11,637 bases of DNA from JAQGMO01 sp050954505 (lineage in GTDB: Bacteria; Pseudomonadota; Gammaproteobacteria; Burkholderiales; Burkholderiaceae_D). The notes below the pieces were generated by a model. The model saw only the letters and a program-made list of their open reading frames with translations, did not search any database and was not told the DNA's origin. Below are positions 1-6,168 of the stretch, one piece after another; position 1 is the stretch's first letter; the number at the start of each line of letters is the position of its first letter. A program made the translations under genes and the position numbers. The DNA lies in contig JBPBPY010000044.1 of NCBI GenBank assembly GCA_050954505.1, positions 1 to 11,637 on the forward strand, in the 5' to 3' direction.

Positions 1-2
1 GC

Positions 3-80
3 TGCCGCATCGCTGGCAGCCTCTCGACAAATAGTAAGCATCTCAACACAGCTTTCAAGATGTGTTAGCCGGGTGCTTAC
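3..80 (-). pseudogene. Out-of-frame continuation of the PP2C gene, open to the window edge
   Basis: If reading slips back one base at position 80, 26 codons stay open to the left edge and begin VSTRLTHLESCVEML. PP2C enzymes have a helix directly after the FDGH motif, and this peptide looks like such an amphipathic helix. The simplest reading is a one-base deletion (real mutation or sequencing error) between the GGDAS residues and this segment. No slippery heptamer is visible just before the shift point, so programmed frameshifting is not supported. Only 26 codons are available, which limits confidence. Confidence 0.5.
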
Positions 81-874
81 GACGCATCGCCGCCACTATG
101 CCCATCGAACACGCCTTGCAGGCGAATATCGAGGATTTCCTCTCCCGAGCGAACTGAGAATCGTGCCACGAGATGCTGGTCTTCCATCACAGCACGGCGG
201 CCCTTCATTGACGCAGTGACGATGTTGCCGGCGAACGTATCGTATTCAAGGTCGACTTTCGTCTTTTTATCGTCGATATGCATTTCGCTGATCGTCCCTT
301 TGGTACCAGGCGGCAGGCTTACCCGGCACTTGCGATAGCCGTTGGACTTGCCGTCATTGACTTGCAGCTGCGCATTCCATCCATTGTGGAACAGTTTCCT
401 GGCGACGGCAGCGGGATCCATTTCGACCCGGTAGTCAAGATCACGGATGAGACTGCTGGAAAGCCCTGGAAATGCAGGATCGGCCTCGACCTGGAACTGC
501 TGCTCGATAACGGTCTTGAGCTTGCCGTCAACCAGGCGCTGCGCCAGCGCGTCAGGCGACAAACCTCTGGGAAGGCCATGAACGACCAGCCCCGGCGACA
601 CCTTCGACCTGCTGGAATGGATCGACAAGCCCATGAAGCGGGCGATTGCGGATGCCGTCGAACCCTGCGGGCGCGGCTTGGCAAGGCTGGCTTTCGTGCT
701 TTCGGCATCCTGCGTTCTCGACGACTTGCCCTTTCTGGAAGCCGTGTTGCCGCCGCCGGAATCCGCCGGGGAGGAGGCGCTGGAAGACGCACGCGAAGGT
801 GCGCTTGCGGATGTTGACGCGGACGTCGAAGGCGCCGATGCAGGCGTTTGATTGCGCCGCACACGGCTGTTCAT
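77..874 (-). CDS. Eukaryote-type PP2C (PPM) Ser/Thr phosphatase, N-terminal part, cut short by an apparent frameshift
   Basis: The 265-residue reading frame ends inside the start of a metal-dependent protein phosphatase domain. Seen: residues 222-234 read SMKGRRAVMEDQH, and residues 254-262 read GVFDGHSGG. By family knowledge these match PP2C motifs 1 and 2: R227 fits the phosphate-binding Arg, E231, D232 and D257 fit metal ligands, and H259 fits the general acid. TAA follows at once, so about 200 residues of the fold, including the later metal-binding Asp residues, are missing from this frame. Residues 1-75 are Ser/Ala/Thr/Pro-rich and look disordered. Residues about 76-215 match no domain I recognise. 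The ATG at 874 was chosen over an upstream TTG at 958. A GAGG lies 16 bases before the ATG, which is a poor spacing, so the start is uncertain. Base composition is lower in G+C than the neighbours (26 of 60 at 241-300). Nothing here suggests co-transcription with def. I am sure of the PP2C motifs but unsure whether the gene is functional. Confidence 0.72.
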   Translation of the reverse strand: MNSRVRRNQTPASAPSTSASTSASAPSRASSSASSPADSGGGNTASRKGKSSRTQDAESTKASLAKPRPQGSTASAIARFMGLSIHSSRSKVSPGLVVHGLPRGLSPDALAQRLVDGKLKTVIEQQFQVEADPAFPGLSSSLIRDLDYRVEMDPAAVARKLFHNGWNAQLQVNDGKSNGYRKCRVSLPPGTKGTISEMHIDDKKTKVDLEYDTFAGNIVTASMKGRRAVMEDQHLVARFSVRSGEEILDIRLQGVFDGHSGGDAS

Positions 875-1109
875 CTGTATCACTGTTTTTCCTCGCGCAC
901 GTGAGTTTCGGCAGCGAAACGAAGCTTCGCCGGCCAGGGTTGTGGAGTGAGTGCGCAAGGATGCGTTAAAGTTCCTTTTTTGACAACTTTTGATTCAATT
1001 CCATTTCCTGGGCCTGGTCATCATCGCCGGTACCACGCAATCCATCACGGCTGCCGTCGGTGGCCGAAACCTGTTGGATGGCACCGCTTAGATCAGCAAC
1101 ATCGGCAAC

Positions 1110-1136
1110 GGCAGCAGCGGCAGCAGCGGCAGCAAC
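1110..1136. repeat. Short 9-bp tandem repeat, three copies of GGCAGCAGC/GGCAGCAAC
   Basis: Two exact copies of GGCAGCAGC (1110-1118 and 1119-1127) are followed by GGCAGCAAC (1128-1136), with partial units on both sides (GGCAAC before, GGCTTG after). In the plus direction it would read Gly-Ser-Ser, but no gene is supported there. It is probably a slippage-generated microsatellite-like tract. Confidence 0.75.
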
Positions 1137-1137
1137 G

Positions 1138-1178
1138 GCTTGCCGGCGTCACGATCGAGCCCGAGTCAGCCGGCAAGC
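1138..1178 (-). terminator. 10-bp inverted repeat downstream of def, possible mRNA 3' hairpin
   Basis: GCTTGCCGGC at 1138-1147 is perfectly complementary to GCCGGCAAGC at 1169-1178, with a 21-base loop. It begins 22 bases past the def stop codon, so it would sit in the 3' end of the def transcript. There is no T-run after it in the def direction, so it is not a textbook intrinsic terminator. It may act as an RNA 3'-end stabiliser or a Rho-dependent end. The pairing is seen directly; the role is inferred. Confidence 0.35.
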
Positions 1179-1200
1179 ATTGCCCGTGGACCGTCCTTGA

Positions 1201-1737
1201 TCAGTCTTCCTCGTTGGGGTCCATTTCCGGAAACAGAACCGAGGTATAGCCAAAGCGGGAAAAGTCGGTCACCCGCATCGGATACAGGATTCCCAGCAAG
1301 TGGTCGCATTCATGCTGCACCACGCGCGCGTGAAAGCCATCGACGGTGCGGTCGATCGGCTCACCGTGCTGGTCGACGCCCTGGTAGCGCAGGGCTGCCC
1401 AGCGCGAGACCACGCCACGCAGGCCGGGCACCGACAGGCACCCTTCCCAATCCTCGGCTTTTTCGCTCGATACCGGGGTGATGACCGGATTGAGCAAAAC
1501 GGTTTCCGGCACCGGATTGGCCTCGGGATAGCGCGGGTTCTGCTTGAACCCGAAGATCACCAGCTGCAGGTTCACGCCGATTTGCGGTGCCGCCAGCCCG
1601 GCGCCATTGGCATCGTACATGGTGTCGAACATGTCGGCGATCAATGCGTCGAGTTCGGGCGTATTGAAAGCGGTGACCGGCTCGGCGTGGCGCAACAGGC
1701 GCGGGTCGCCCATTTTGAGTATTTCGCGGATGGTCAT
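1201..1737 (-). CDS. def: Peptide deformylase
   Basis: This enzyme removes the formyl group from the initiator N-formylmethionine of nascent proteins at the ribosome exit. It is 178 residues, the normal size. All three signature motifs are present: GAGLAAPQ at residues 45-52, EGCLS at 98-102 and HECDH at 142-146. By family knowledge C100, H142 and H146 bind the catalytic metal, E143 is the catalytic acid/base, and Q52 contributes to the active site. The ATG at 1737 gives the start MTIREILKMGDPRLL, typical of betaproteobacterial deformylases, although the Shine-Dalgarno is weak. It lies 128 bases after ligA and is last in the smc-zipA-ligA-def run. fmt, its frequent partner, is not next to it, so this may be a second deformylase copy; that point is inference. 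Confidence 0.96.
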   Translation of the reverse strand: MTIREILKMGDPRLLRHAEPVTAFNTPELDALIADMFDTMYDANGAGLAAPQIGVNLQLVIFGFKQNPRYPEANPVPETVLLNPVITPVSSEKAEDWEGCLSVPGLRGVVSRWAALRYQGVDQHGEPIDRTVDGFHARVVQHECDHLLGILYPMRVTDFSRFGYTSVLFPEMDPNEED

Positions 1738-1777
1738 GATGTCGGTCGATCAGCAAGAATGAAAACGCCATGGCGAA

Positions 1778-1796
1778 GGCGCCAGTGCACTGCGCC
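1778..1796. other. Near-palindrome between ligA and def
   Basis: GGCGCCAGTGCACTGCGCC is self-complementary apart from one extra C in the left arm, centred on GTGCAC. It lies 41 bases before the def start, within the 128-base ligA-def spacer. It could be a protein-binding site or an RNA structure in the def leader. There is no T-run, so it does not look like an intrinsic terminator. No strong promoter is visible in the spacer, so I cannot say whether def has its own. Confidence 0.35.
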
Positions 1797-1865
1797 GGCA
1801 GGACTGTCCCATGCTGCGGCAGCAGGCAGGCAGGCAGGAAAAATTACGCTCGGCAATACCTTATG

Positions 1866-4061
1866 CTAAGCGAATGTCGCCAGGAATGCCAGCCATTGCG
1901 CTTCATCCATGACATTGAGGTTCAGTTCGCGCGCCTTCTTTTCTTTCGAACCGGCGCCCGGACCGATGATCACGAAATCGGTCTTGGCCGACACCGAACC
2001 GGCGACATTGGCGCCCAATGCCGATGCCTGCGCCTTGGCCTCGCTACGGCTCATCGACTCCAGGCTGCCGGTAAACACCACGGTTTTTCCGGCGATCGGC
2101 GAGCTCGAGCGAGGCCGTTCGAAATCGACGACTTCCAGTGCCGCCGTGCCCGGCGCTCCGTTGCCTGGCGCCGCCTGCGGCAGGGTCAGCAAATCGAGAA
2201 TCTCGCGGTTATGGTTTTCAGCCACGAAGGCCAGGATGTCGTCGACCATGTTTTCACCCAGGCCATTGATGGACAGCAGCTCTGCATAGGCCGCGCTGCC
2301 GCGATCCTGGGCTGCCTCCATGGCAGTGCGCCAGTTCGACAGGCTCAGGTAGTGGCGTGCCAGCATCCGCCCGGTAGCCTGGCCGACCTGGCGAATACCC
2401 AGCGCATAAATGAAGCGGTCGAGCGTGATGGTGCGGGCCCGATCGATGGCATCGAACAGATTCCTGGCCGACAGTTCGCCCCAGCCGTCCCACAGGCGCA
2501 GCGCCGGCTTGGTCAATGCGTCACCGGCCTTTGCCGAGTGGTCATCGAGCCGTTCGCGCAGCCGGAAAATGTCGACCGGCGTCTTCAGCAGCCCGCGCTG
2601 ATGGAACAGTTCGATATTCTTTTCCCCCAGGCCTTCGATATCGAAGGCGTCGCGCGAAGCGAAGTGCTTGAGCCGTTCGACCGCCTGCGCACGGCAGACC
2701 AGGCCGCCGCTGCAATAGGTATTGGCTTCGCCTTCGTTGCGCACCAGCAGGCTGTCGCAAATCGGACAGCAATGGGGAAATGCATAACGGGAACTGCCGG
2801 CTGGCCGTCTGTCGAGCACCACTTCCACCACCTGTGGAATGACATCGCCGGCGCGCTGGATGACAACGGTGTCGCCAACACGGATATCCTTGCGTTCGAT
2901 TTCATCGGCATTGTGCAGCGTGGCGCGTTGCACCAGCACGCCGCCGACGCCAATCGGTGCCAGATGGGCCACTGGCGTGATCTTGCCGGAGCGGCCGACC
3001 TGGCATTCAATTGCATCGATGGTGGTGGTGGCGCGCTCGGGCGGAAATTTCCACGCCGTGGCCCAGCGTGGCGAGCGGCTGACGAACCCCAGCCTGGCCT
3101 GCCAGTCGAGCCGGTTGACCTTCAAGACCACACCGTCAATGGAAAAACCCAGGTTTGAGCGCTGTTGTTCGATGCGCTCGTAGTAGGCGAACAGTGCAGC
3201 CAGATCGCCATCGGTCACCGCAGCGAGCACCGAGGGCTCATTGAGCTGGAAACCCCAGGACTGAAACAATGTGCGGGCTTCCCATTGCGTGGCAGCAAAC
3301 GGTGCCGAGGCATCGCCCCAGGCATAGGCGTAAAAACACAGCGGCCGGCGCGCGGTGATCGAAGCGTCAAGCTGGCGCGTACTGCCCGCGGCAGCATTGC
3401 GCGGATTGGCAAAGATCTTGCCGCCTTCGCGCTCCTGCTGGGCATTGAGCTCGAGGAAGCCGGCGTCGGTCATGTAGATTTCACCGCGCACTTCCAGCAA
3501 TGCCGGCCAGCCGCTGCCGGCAAGCTGCTGCGGCACATCCTTGATGGTCATCACGTTTGCAGTGATGTCCTCCCCCACCGTGCCACTGCCACGCGTGGCG
3601 GCAACGGCCAGCTTGCCGTCCTTGTAGAGCAGCGAACAGGACAAGCCGTCAATTTTCGGTTCCAGCGCAAACTCGACGCACATGCCGGGGTCGCGCAACT
3701 CGCGCAGAAAATTGCGCAAGCCGTCGATCCAGTCGCCAATGTCCTCACGGGTAAACGCATTGTCCAGCGACAGCATGGCAACCCGGTGGGTCACCTTGCG
3801 AAAACCGGCAGCCGGTTCCGCGCCGACCTTTTGCAAGGGACTGTCGCTGCGGATGAGTTCCGGGAAGCGCGCTTCGATGGCATTGTTACGCTGCCGCAGC
3901 GCGTCATAGTCGGCGTCGCTCAGTTGCGGCGCATCCTGCTCATGGTAGAGACGATCGTGCAGGCTGATCAACTCGGCAAGCAGCGCCAGTTCGTCGGCGG
4001 CTTGCGTTTCGGTCAACTCTGCCACGGCAATTACCGTAGGCGTAATGCTGGTATCGGCCAT
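1866..4061 (-). CDS. ligA: NAD-dependent DNA ligase
   Basis: LigA seals nicks in replication and repair, using NAD+ to adenylate an active-site lysine. The 731-residue protein has the full domain order. The Ia region with SLHDRLYHEQD is near residues 33-43, and the adenylation motif KIDG is at 136-139 (K136 takes the AMP). ANPRNAAAGS lies near 218-227. An OB fold follows, then a four-Cys zinc finger (C432, C435, C450, C456), a helix-hairpin-helix region near 470-630 (including INGLGENMVDDIL), and a BRCT domain from about 654 to the end. It is longer than E. coli LigA (671) because of about 20 extra N-terminal residues and an extra segment near residues 503-530, between the zinc finger and the helix-hairpin-helix repeats. 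The ATG is 2 bases after the zipA stop codon, so translation is probably coupled. The zipA-ligA pairing is also found in E. coli. Confidence 0.98.
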   Translation of the reverse strand: MADTSITPTVIAVAELTETQAADELALLAELISLHDRLYHEQDAPQLSDADYDALRQRNNAIEARFPELIRSDSPLQKVGAEPAAGFRKVTHRVAMLSLDNAFTREDIGDWIDGLRNFLRELRDPGMCVEFALEPKIDGLSCSLLYKDGKLAVAATRGSGTVGEDITANVMTIKDVPQQLAGSGWPALLEVRGEIYMTDAGFLELNAQQEREGGKIFANPRNAAAGSTRQLDASITARRPLCFYAYAWGDASAPFAATQWEARTLFQSWGFQLNEPSVLAAVTDGDLAALFAYYERIEQQRSNLGFSIDGVVLKVNRLDWQARLGFVSRSPRWATAWKFPPERATTTIDAIECQVGRSGKITPVAHLAPIGVGGVLVQRATLHNADEIERKDIRVGDTVVIQRAGDVIPQVVEVVLDRRPAGSSRYAFPHCCPICDSLLVRNEGEANTYCSGGLVCRAQAVERLKHFASRDAFDIEGLGEKNIELFHQRGLLKTPVDIFRLRERLDDHSAKAGDALTKPALRLWDGWGELSARNLFDAIDRARTITLDRFIYALGIRQVGQATGRMLARHYLSLSNWRTAMEAAQDRGSAAYAELLSINGLGENMVDDILAFVAENHNREILDLLTLPQAAPGNGAPGTAALEVVDFERPRSSSPIAGKTVVFTGSLESMSRSEAKAQASALGANVAGSVSAKTDFVIIGPGAGSKEKKARELNLNVMDEAQWLAFLATFA

Positions 4062-4063
4062 GC

Positions 4064-5341
4064 TCAGTTGAACAAACGCAGGGCCCGGGTGGAACCAGCC
4101 TGCACCTGCACGCCATCCATTTCGCGATAGAACGCTGCCACCTGCGCCGCAATTTCTTCCAGCGCGCCCTGGGACAAGGGTTGATTGCCATCATCGACCA
4201 CCACGCCGTCAAGCCGGGTCGCCAGCGAACGGGCACAGGCCACCATGGCGCCAAAGCCATCGCGCGCCGGTGCCACGCAAGGCACATCCAGCAACAGCGT
4301 CAGGCGCGTGGTGGTCTGGGCATTTTGCGCCGCATTGGTGGAGACCGAAAACAATGCGCCACCGTCGCCATCGGGCATGACCAGCCGGCCGTCCGGGCGC
4401 AGGTCGAAACCCTGGCGCGCCAGCGCAGCGAGCAGGCCATCGAGTGCCCATGGTTCCCTGGCAGCCTGCACGTTGACACTCAGCTGTGCGCCATATTCGG
4501 CGATGAACTGATGCAGCAGGCGTGCCGTCTTGATGATGTCCATCATGTCGCGCAGCTCGAGTTCGGCATTGATGCCGTCGGCAATCAGGCGCAGGCGGCT
4601 GACGAATTCGGAGTATTCGAGTTCATTGAGGGCACCGGTGCGGTTGGCCATCTGCACGCCGGCTTCGAGCGCGTGATAAACCCCACCGATGGCTACGTCT
4701 TCCCAGACGCCGTCGGCACGCAGTCCAACGTAATGCACACCCTTGCCGCCGACATGGCGCAGCGACTGGGTCAGTGCCAGGACTTTCTCGCCGCGCAACG
4801 GCGTCTCCAGCGTAACTGGAATGGTGCAGTCGATCTGCGGGTCCAGTGAGAGATCAGGCTGATAGGGAGCCTGGGCCACGGCATGTGCCACCACCGGTGC
4901 GGCTTCAGCGGGAGCGGACAGCACTGCACTGCCGGCCGGCGGCGTGCCGCCATCGATCTGGTCGACCGCTTCAACGCTGGCGGCATCGGAGGCAGCGGCC
5001 AGTTGCGCGCTGGCTGACTGCGCATCCACAGCCGCAGGCAAGGAGCCCGGCATTACAACGGACGCCATGTCGGCGCCAGCGGCACCAGCGGCACCGCCAG
5101 TTTCGATCGTTGCCGGCGCCACCGGCGCGGCGGCCGGCACCGGCATCTGCGGCGCCAGCACAGGCTCAACCCGTTCGGCCACGCCGGCGCCATCGTTGCG
5201 CATGAGCACATCGTCATGCGGCGATGGGAAGGCGCGTTCGACCGCGCGACGGACCTTGAACTCCTGCCACTTGTTGTAAGAAATTACACCAACGACGATG
5301 ACGCCGCCAATGACGATCAAGCTCGTTTGGAGATCGGTCAT
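4064..5341 (-). CDS. zipA: Cell division protein ZipA
   Basis: ZipA anchors the FtsZ ring to the inner membrane. The 425-residue protein has the classic layout. A single transmembrane segment at residues 4-21 (LQTSLIVIGGVIVVGVIS) is followed by a basic stretch (KVRRAVER). A long Ala/Pro/Val-rich linker spans about 55-160. A C-terminal FtsZ-binding domain spans about 185-420, with the recognisable FDLRPDGRLVMPD stretch at 312-324. The linker is richer in alanine than the Pro/Gln linker of E. coli ZipA. The ATG at 5341 was chosen because AAGGA lies 9 bases before it and the membrane segment then starts at the N terminus; a GTG at 5359 is in frame but has no such site. It is tightly coupled to ligA downstream. 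The smc gene upstream is 827 bases away, so zipA probably has its own promoter, but I cannot place it firmly. Confidence 0.95.
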   Translation of the reverse strand: MTDLQTSLIVIGGVIVVGVISYNKWQEFKVRRAVERAFPSPHDDVLMRNDGAGVAERVEPVLAPQMPVPAAAPVAPATIETGGAAGAAGADMASVVMPGSLPAAVDAQSASAQLAAASDAASVEAVDQIDGGTPPAGSAVLSAPAEAAPVVAHAVAQAPYQPDLSLDPQIDCTIPVTLETPLRGEKVLALTQSLRHVGGKGVHYVGLRADGVWEDVAIGGVYHALEAGVQMANRTGALNELEYSEFVSRLRLIADGINAELELRDMMDIIKTARLLHQFIAEYGAQLSVNVQAAREPWALDGLLAALARQGFDLRPDGRLVMPDGDGGALFSVSTNAAQNAQTTTRLTLLLDVPCVAPARDGFGAMVACARSLATRLDGVVVDDGNQPLSQGALEEIAAQVAAFYREMDGVQVQAGSTRALRLFN

Positions 5342-5350
5342 GCGTGATTT

Positions 5351-5355
5351 TCCTT
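5351..5355 (-). promoter_or_regulatory. Ribosome binding site of zipA
   Basis: AAGGA in the zipA direction ends 9 bases before the ATG at 5341. It decides between this ATG and the in-frame GTG at 5359, which overlaps the site. Confidence 0.65.
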
Positions 5356-5567
5356 GCACGAAGCGTGCCGTACTGGCTCAGCGCCAAGGCATGCCGGCAT
5401 GTGGCCGTCAATAAAAAAAATAGGTCGGCTCATCAATTTGTTCCAGGGTTACAGGATTTTAGTTTTTCTAAACCTGATTCTTCCACGGCTCCTGCGCAGC
5501 ATTGCGCGTGTTCGGCTGTCTGGCGCAGCGGGGTTCACACCGGACTGGCCTGCCAGATGTGAGCCGG

Positions 5568-5603
5568 GCTGTCAGCTAGATTGTCAGCCGCATTGTCAGC
5601 CGG
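5568..5603. repeat. 12-bp imperfect tandem repeat, three copies
   Basis: Units GCTGTCAGCTAG (5568-5579), ATTGTCAGCCGC (5580-5591) and ATTGTCAGCCGG (5592-5603) share the core TGTCAGC. Copies two and three differ at one position; the first is more diverged. No coding role is visible. Confidence 0.6.
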
Positions 5604-5710
5604 GTTGCTGCACGCCGAACCAGGCCGGAATCAGGGTAAATGTTAGCAAGTCAAAATGTCAAGCAACGCCCGGCCAGTGAACATTCCCTCACTCATGAAG
5701 GGAAACAGGG

Positions 5711-5761
5711 CCAGTTGTTCCTGCCAGCCAGTTGTTCCTGCCAGCCAGTTGTTCCTGCCAT
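5711..5761. repeat. 17-bp tandem repeat, three copies
   Basis: CCAGTTGTTCCTGCCAG occurs exactly at 5711-5727 and 5728-5744, and a third time at 5745-5761 with one final base changed (T for G). Because 17 is not a multiple of three, the array shifts frame at each unit and is unlikely to be coding. The short unit with no spacers excludes a CRISPR array. Confidence 0.85.
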
Positions 5762-6093
5762 CACGCAGCACCGGCCTGCGCCGGGCACTGGTCGCCTTGG
5801 CACCGAAACAATGCCTGCGGCAAGACCAAGGCATGAATTCAGGGCCCGGGCATAGTCTAATCACTTGTCACCCATGCCATGCTGCGATGCCAGCTTTGTT
5901 TAATTGCTGTCAATGAAACGCTACAAAACGACAATTATATGCTGTGCTCGGCGACGAAATGGGCAAAAAGTCGTGATTCATTTCAAAAACACCAATGAAA
6001 GCCTGCACATTGCTCCATGCGCACGCCTGGCAAAATGCGTTTATCCGCAGCGATGCTGGATTAAGCGGCGCAGGCGACTCAGGCGGCGCAAGC

Positions 6094-6165
6094 GGCTCTA
6101 GTGGCTCTAGTGGCTCTAGTGGCTCTAGTGGCTCAAATGGCTCAAATGGCTCAAATGGCTCAAGC
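6094..6165. repeat. 9-bp minisatellite abutting the smc stop codon, eight copies in two variants
   Basis: Four copies of GGCTCTAGT (6094-6129) are followed by three of GGCTCAAAT (6130-6156) and one GGCTCAAGC (6157-6165). Diverged units flank it: GGCGCAAGC at 6085-6093 and GCCTCACGC at 6166-6174. The last contains the smc stop codon (TGA on the minus strand, 6169-6171). In the smc frame, the units nearest the gene each give another in-frame TGA (starting at 6162, 6153, 6144 and 6135). The blockwise change of variant along the array is typical of slippage expansion. Confidence 0.9.
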
Positions 6166-6168
6166 GCC

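Larger units (their letters stand above)
875..1200. other. Gene-free spacer between the PP2C fragment and def
   Basis: I see no convincing gene in these 326 bases. The plus-strand frame at 947-1249 is Gln/Arg/His-rich with no ribosome binding site, and it runs into the def coding strand. What the spacer does hold is a 9-bp tandem repeat (1110-1136) and a 10-bp inverted repeat (1138-1178), annotated separately. The upstream region of the PP2C gene (875 to about 1000) must contain its promoter, but I find no strong -35/-10 pair there. Confidence 0.6.
5342..6168. other. Long gene-free spacer between smc and zipA, rich in short tandem repeats
   Basis: No gene is supported in these 827 bases on either strand; the open frames are short, lack ribosome binding sites and read repeat-derived peptides. 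The spacer contains a CATGCCGGCATG palindrome (5390-5401), an A8 tract (5413-5420), a 12-bp imperfect repeat (5568-5603), a 17-bp repeat (5711-5761) and a 9-bp repeat (6094-6165). The part at 5890-6000 is clearly A+T-richer than the surroundings, and in the zipA direction it contains isolated TATAAT and TTGACA sequences, but not at correct mutual spacing. The zipA promoter is presumably somewhere in this spacer. Confidence 0.6.

Noticed and set aside
875..958. Upstream TTG start at 958 for the PP2C gene
   Set aside because: TTG is a rare start with no clear Shine-Dalgarno; the ATG at 874 is followed by the typical Ser-rich leader. Not fully excluded.
990..1091. Plus-strand 33-codon hydrophobic stretch (FLGLVIIAGTTQSITAA) ended by TAG
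   Set aside because: Starts only at a TTG without a ribosome binding site and matches nothing I recognise; could be a gene remnant but cannot be supported.
1770..4130. Two long plus-strand open frames opposite ligA (1770-3158 and 3165-4130)
   Set aside because: Both are antisense shadows of ligA, with no family signature and no ribosome binding site seen.
5405..5425. T-run in the zipA direction (complement of A8 at 5413-5420) as an intrinsic terminator
   Set aside because: No GC-rich hairpin directly precedes it in that direction; the nearby CATGCCGGCATG palindrome lies on the wrong side.
5568..6165. Possible CRISPR array from the repeats in the smc-zipA spacer
   Set aside because: Units are 9, 12 and 17 bp and directly adjacent with no unique spacers, and no cas genes are present.
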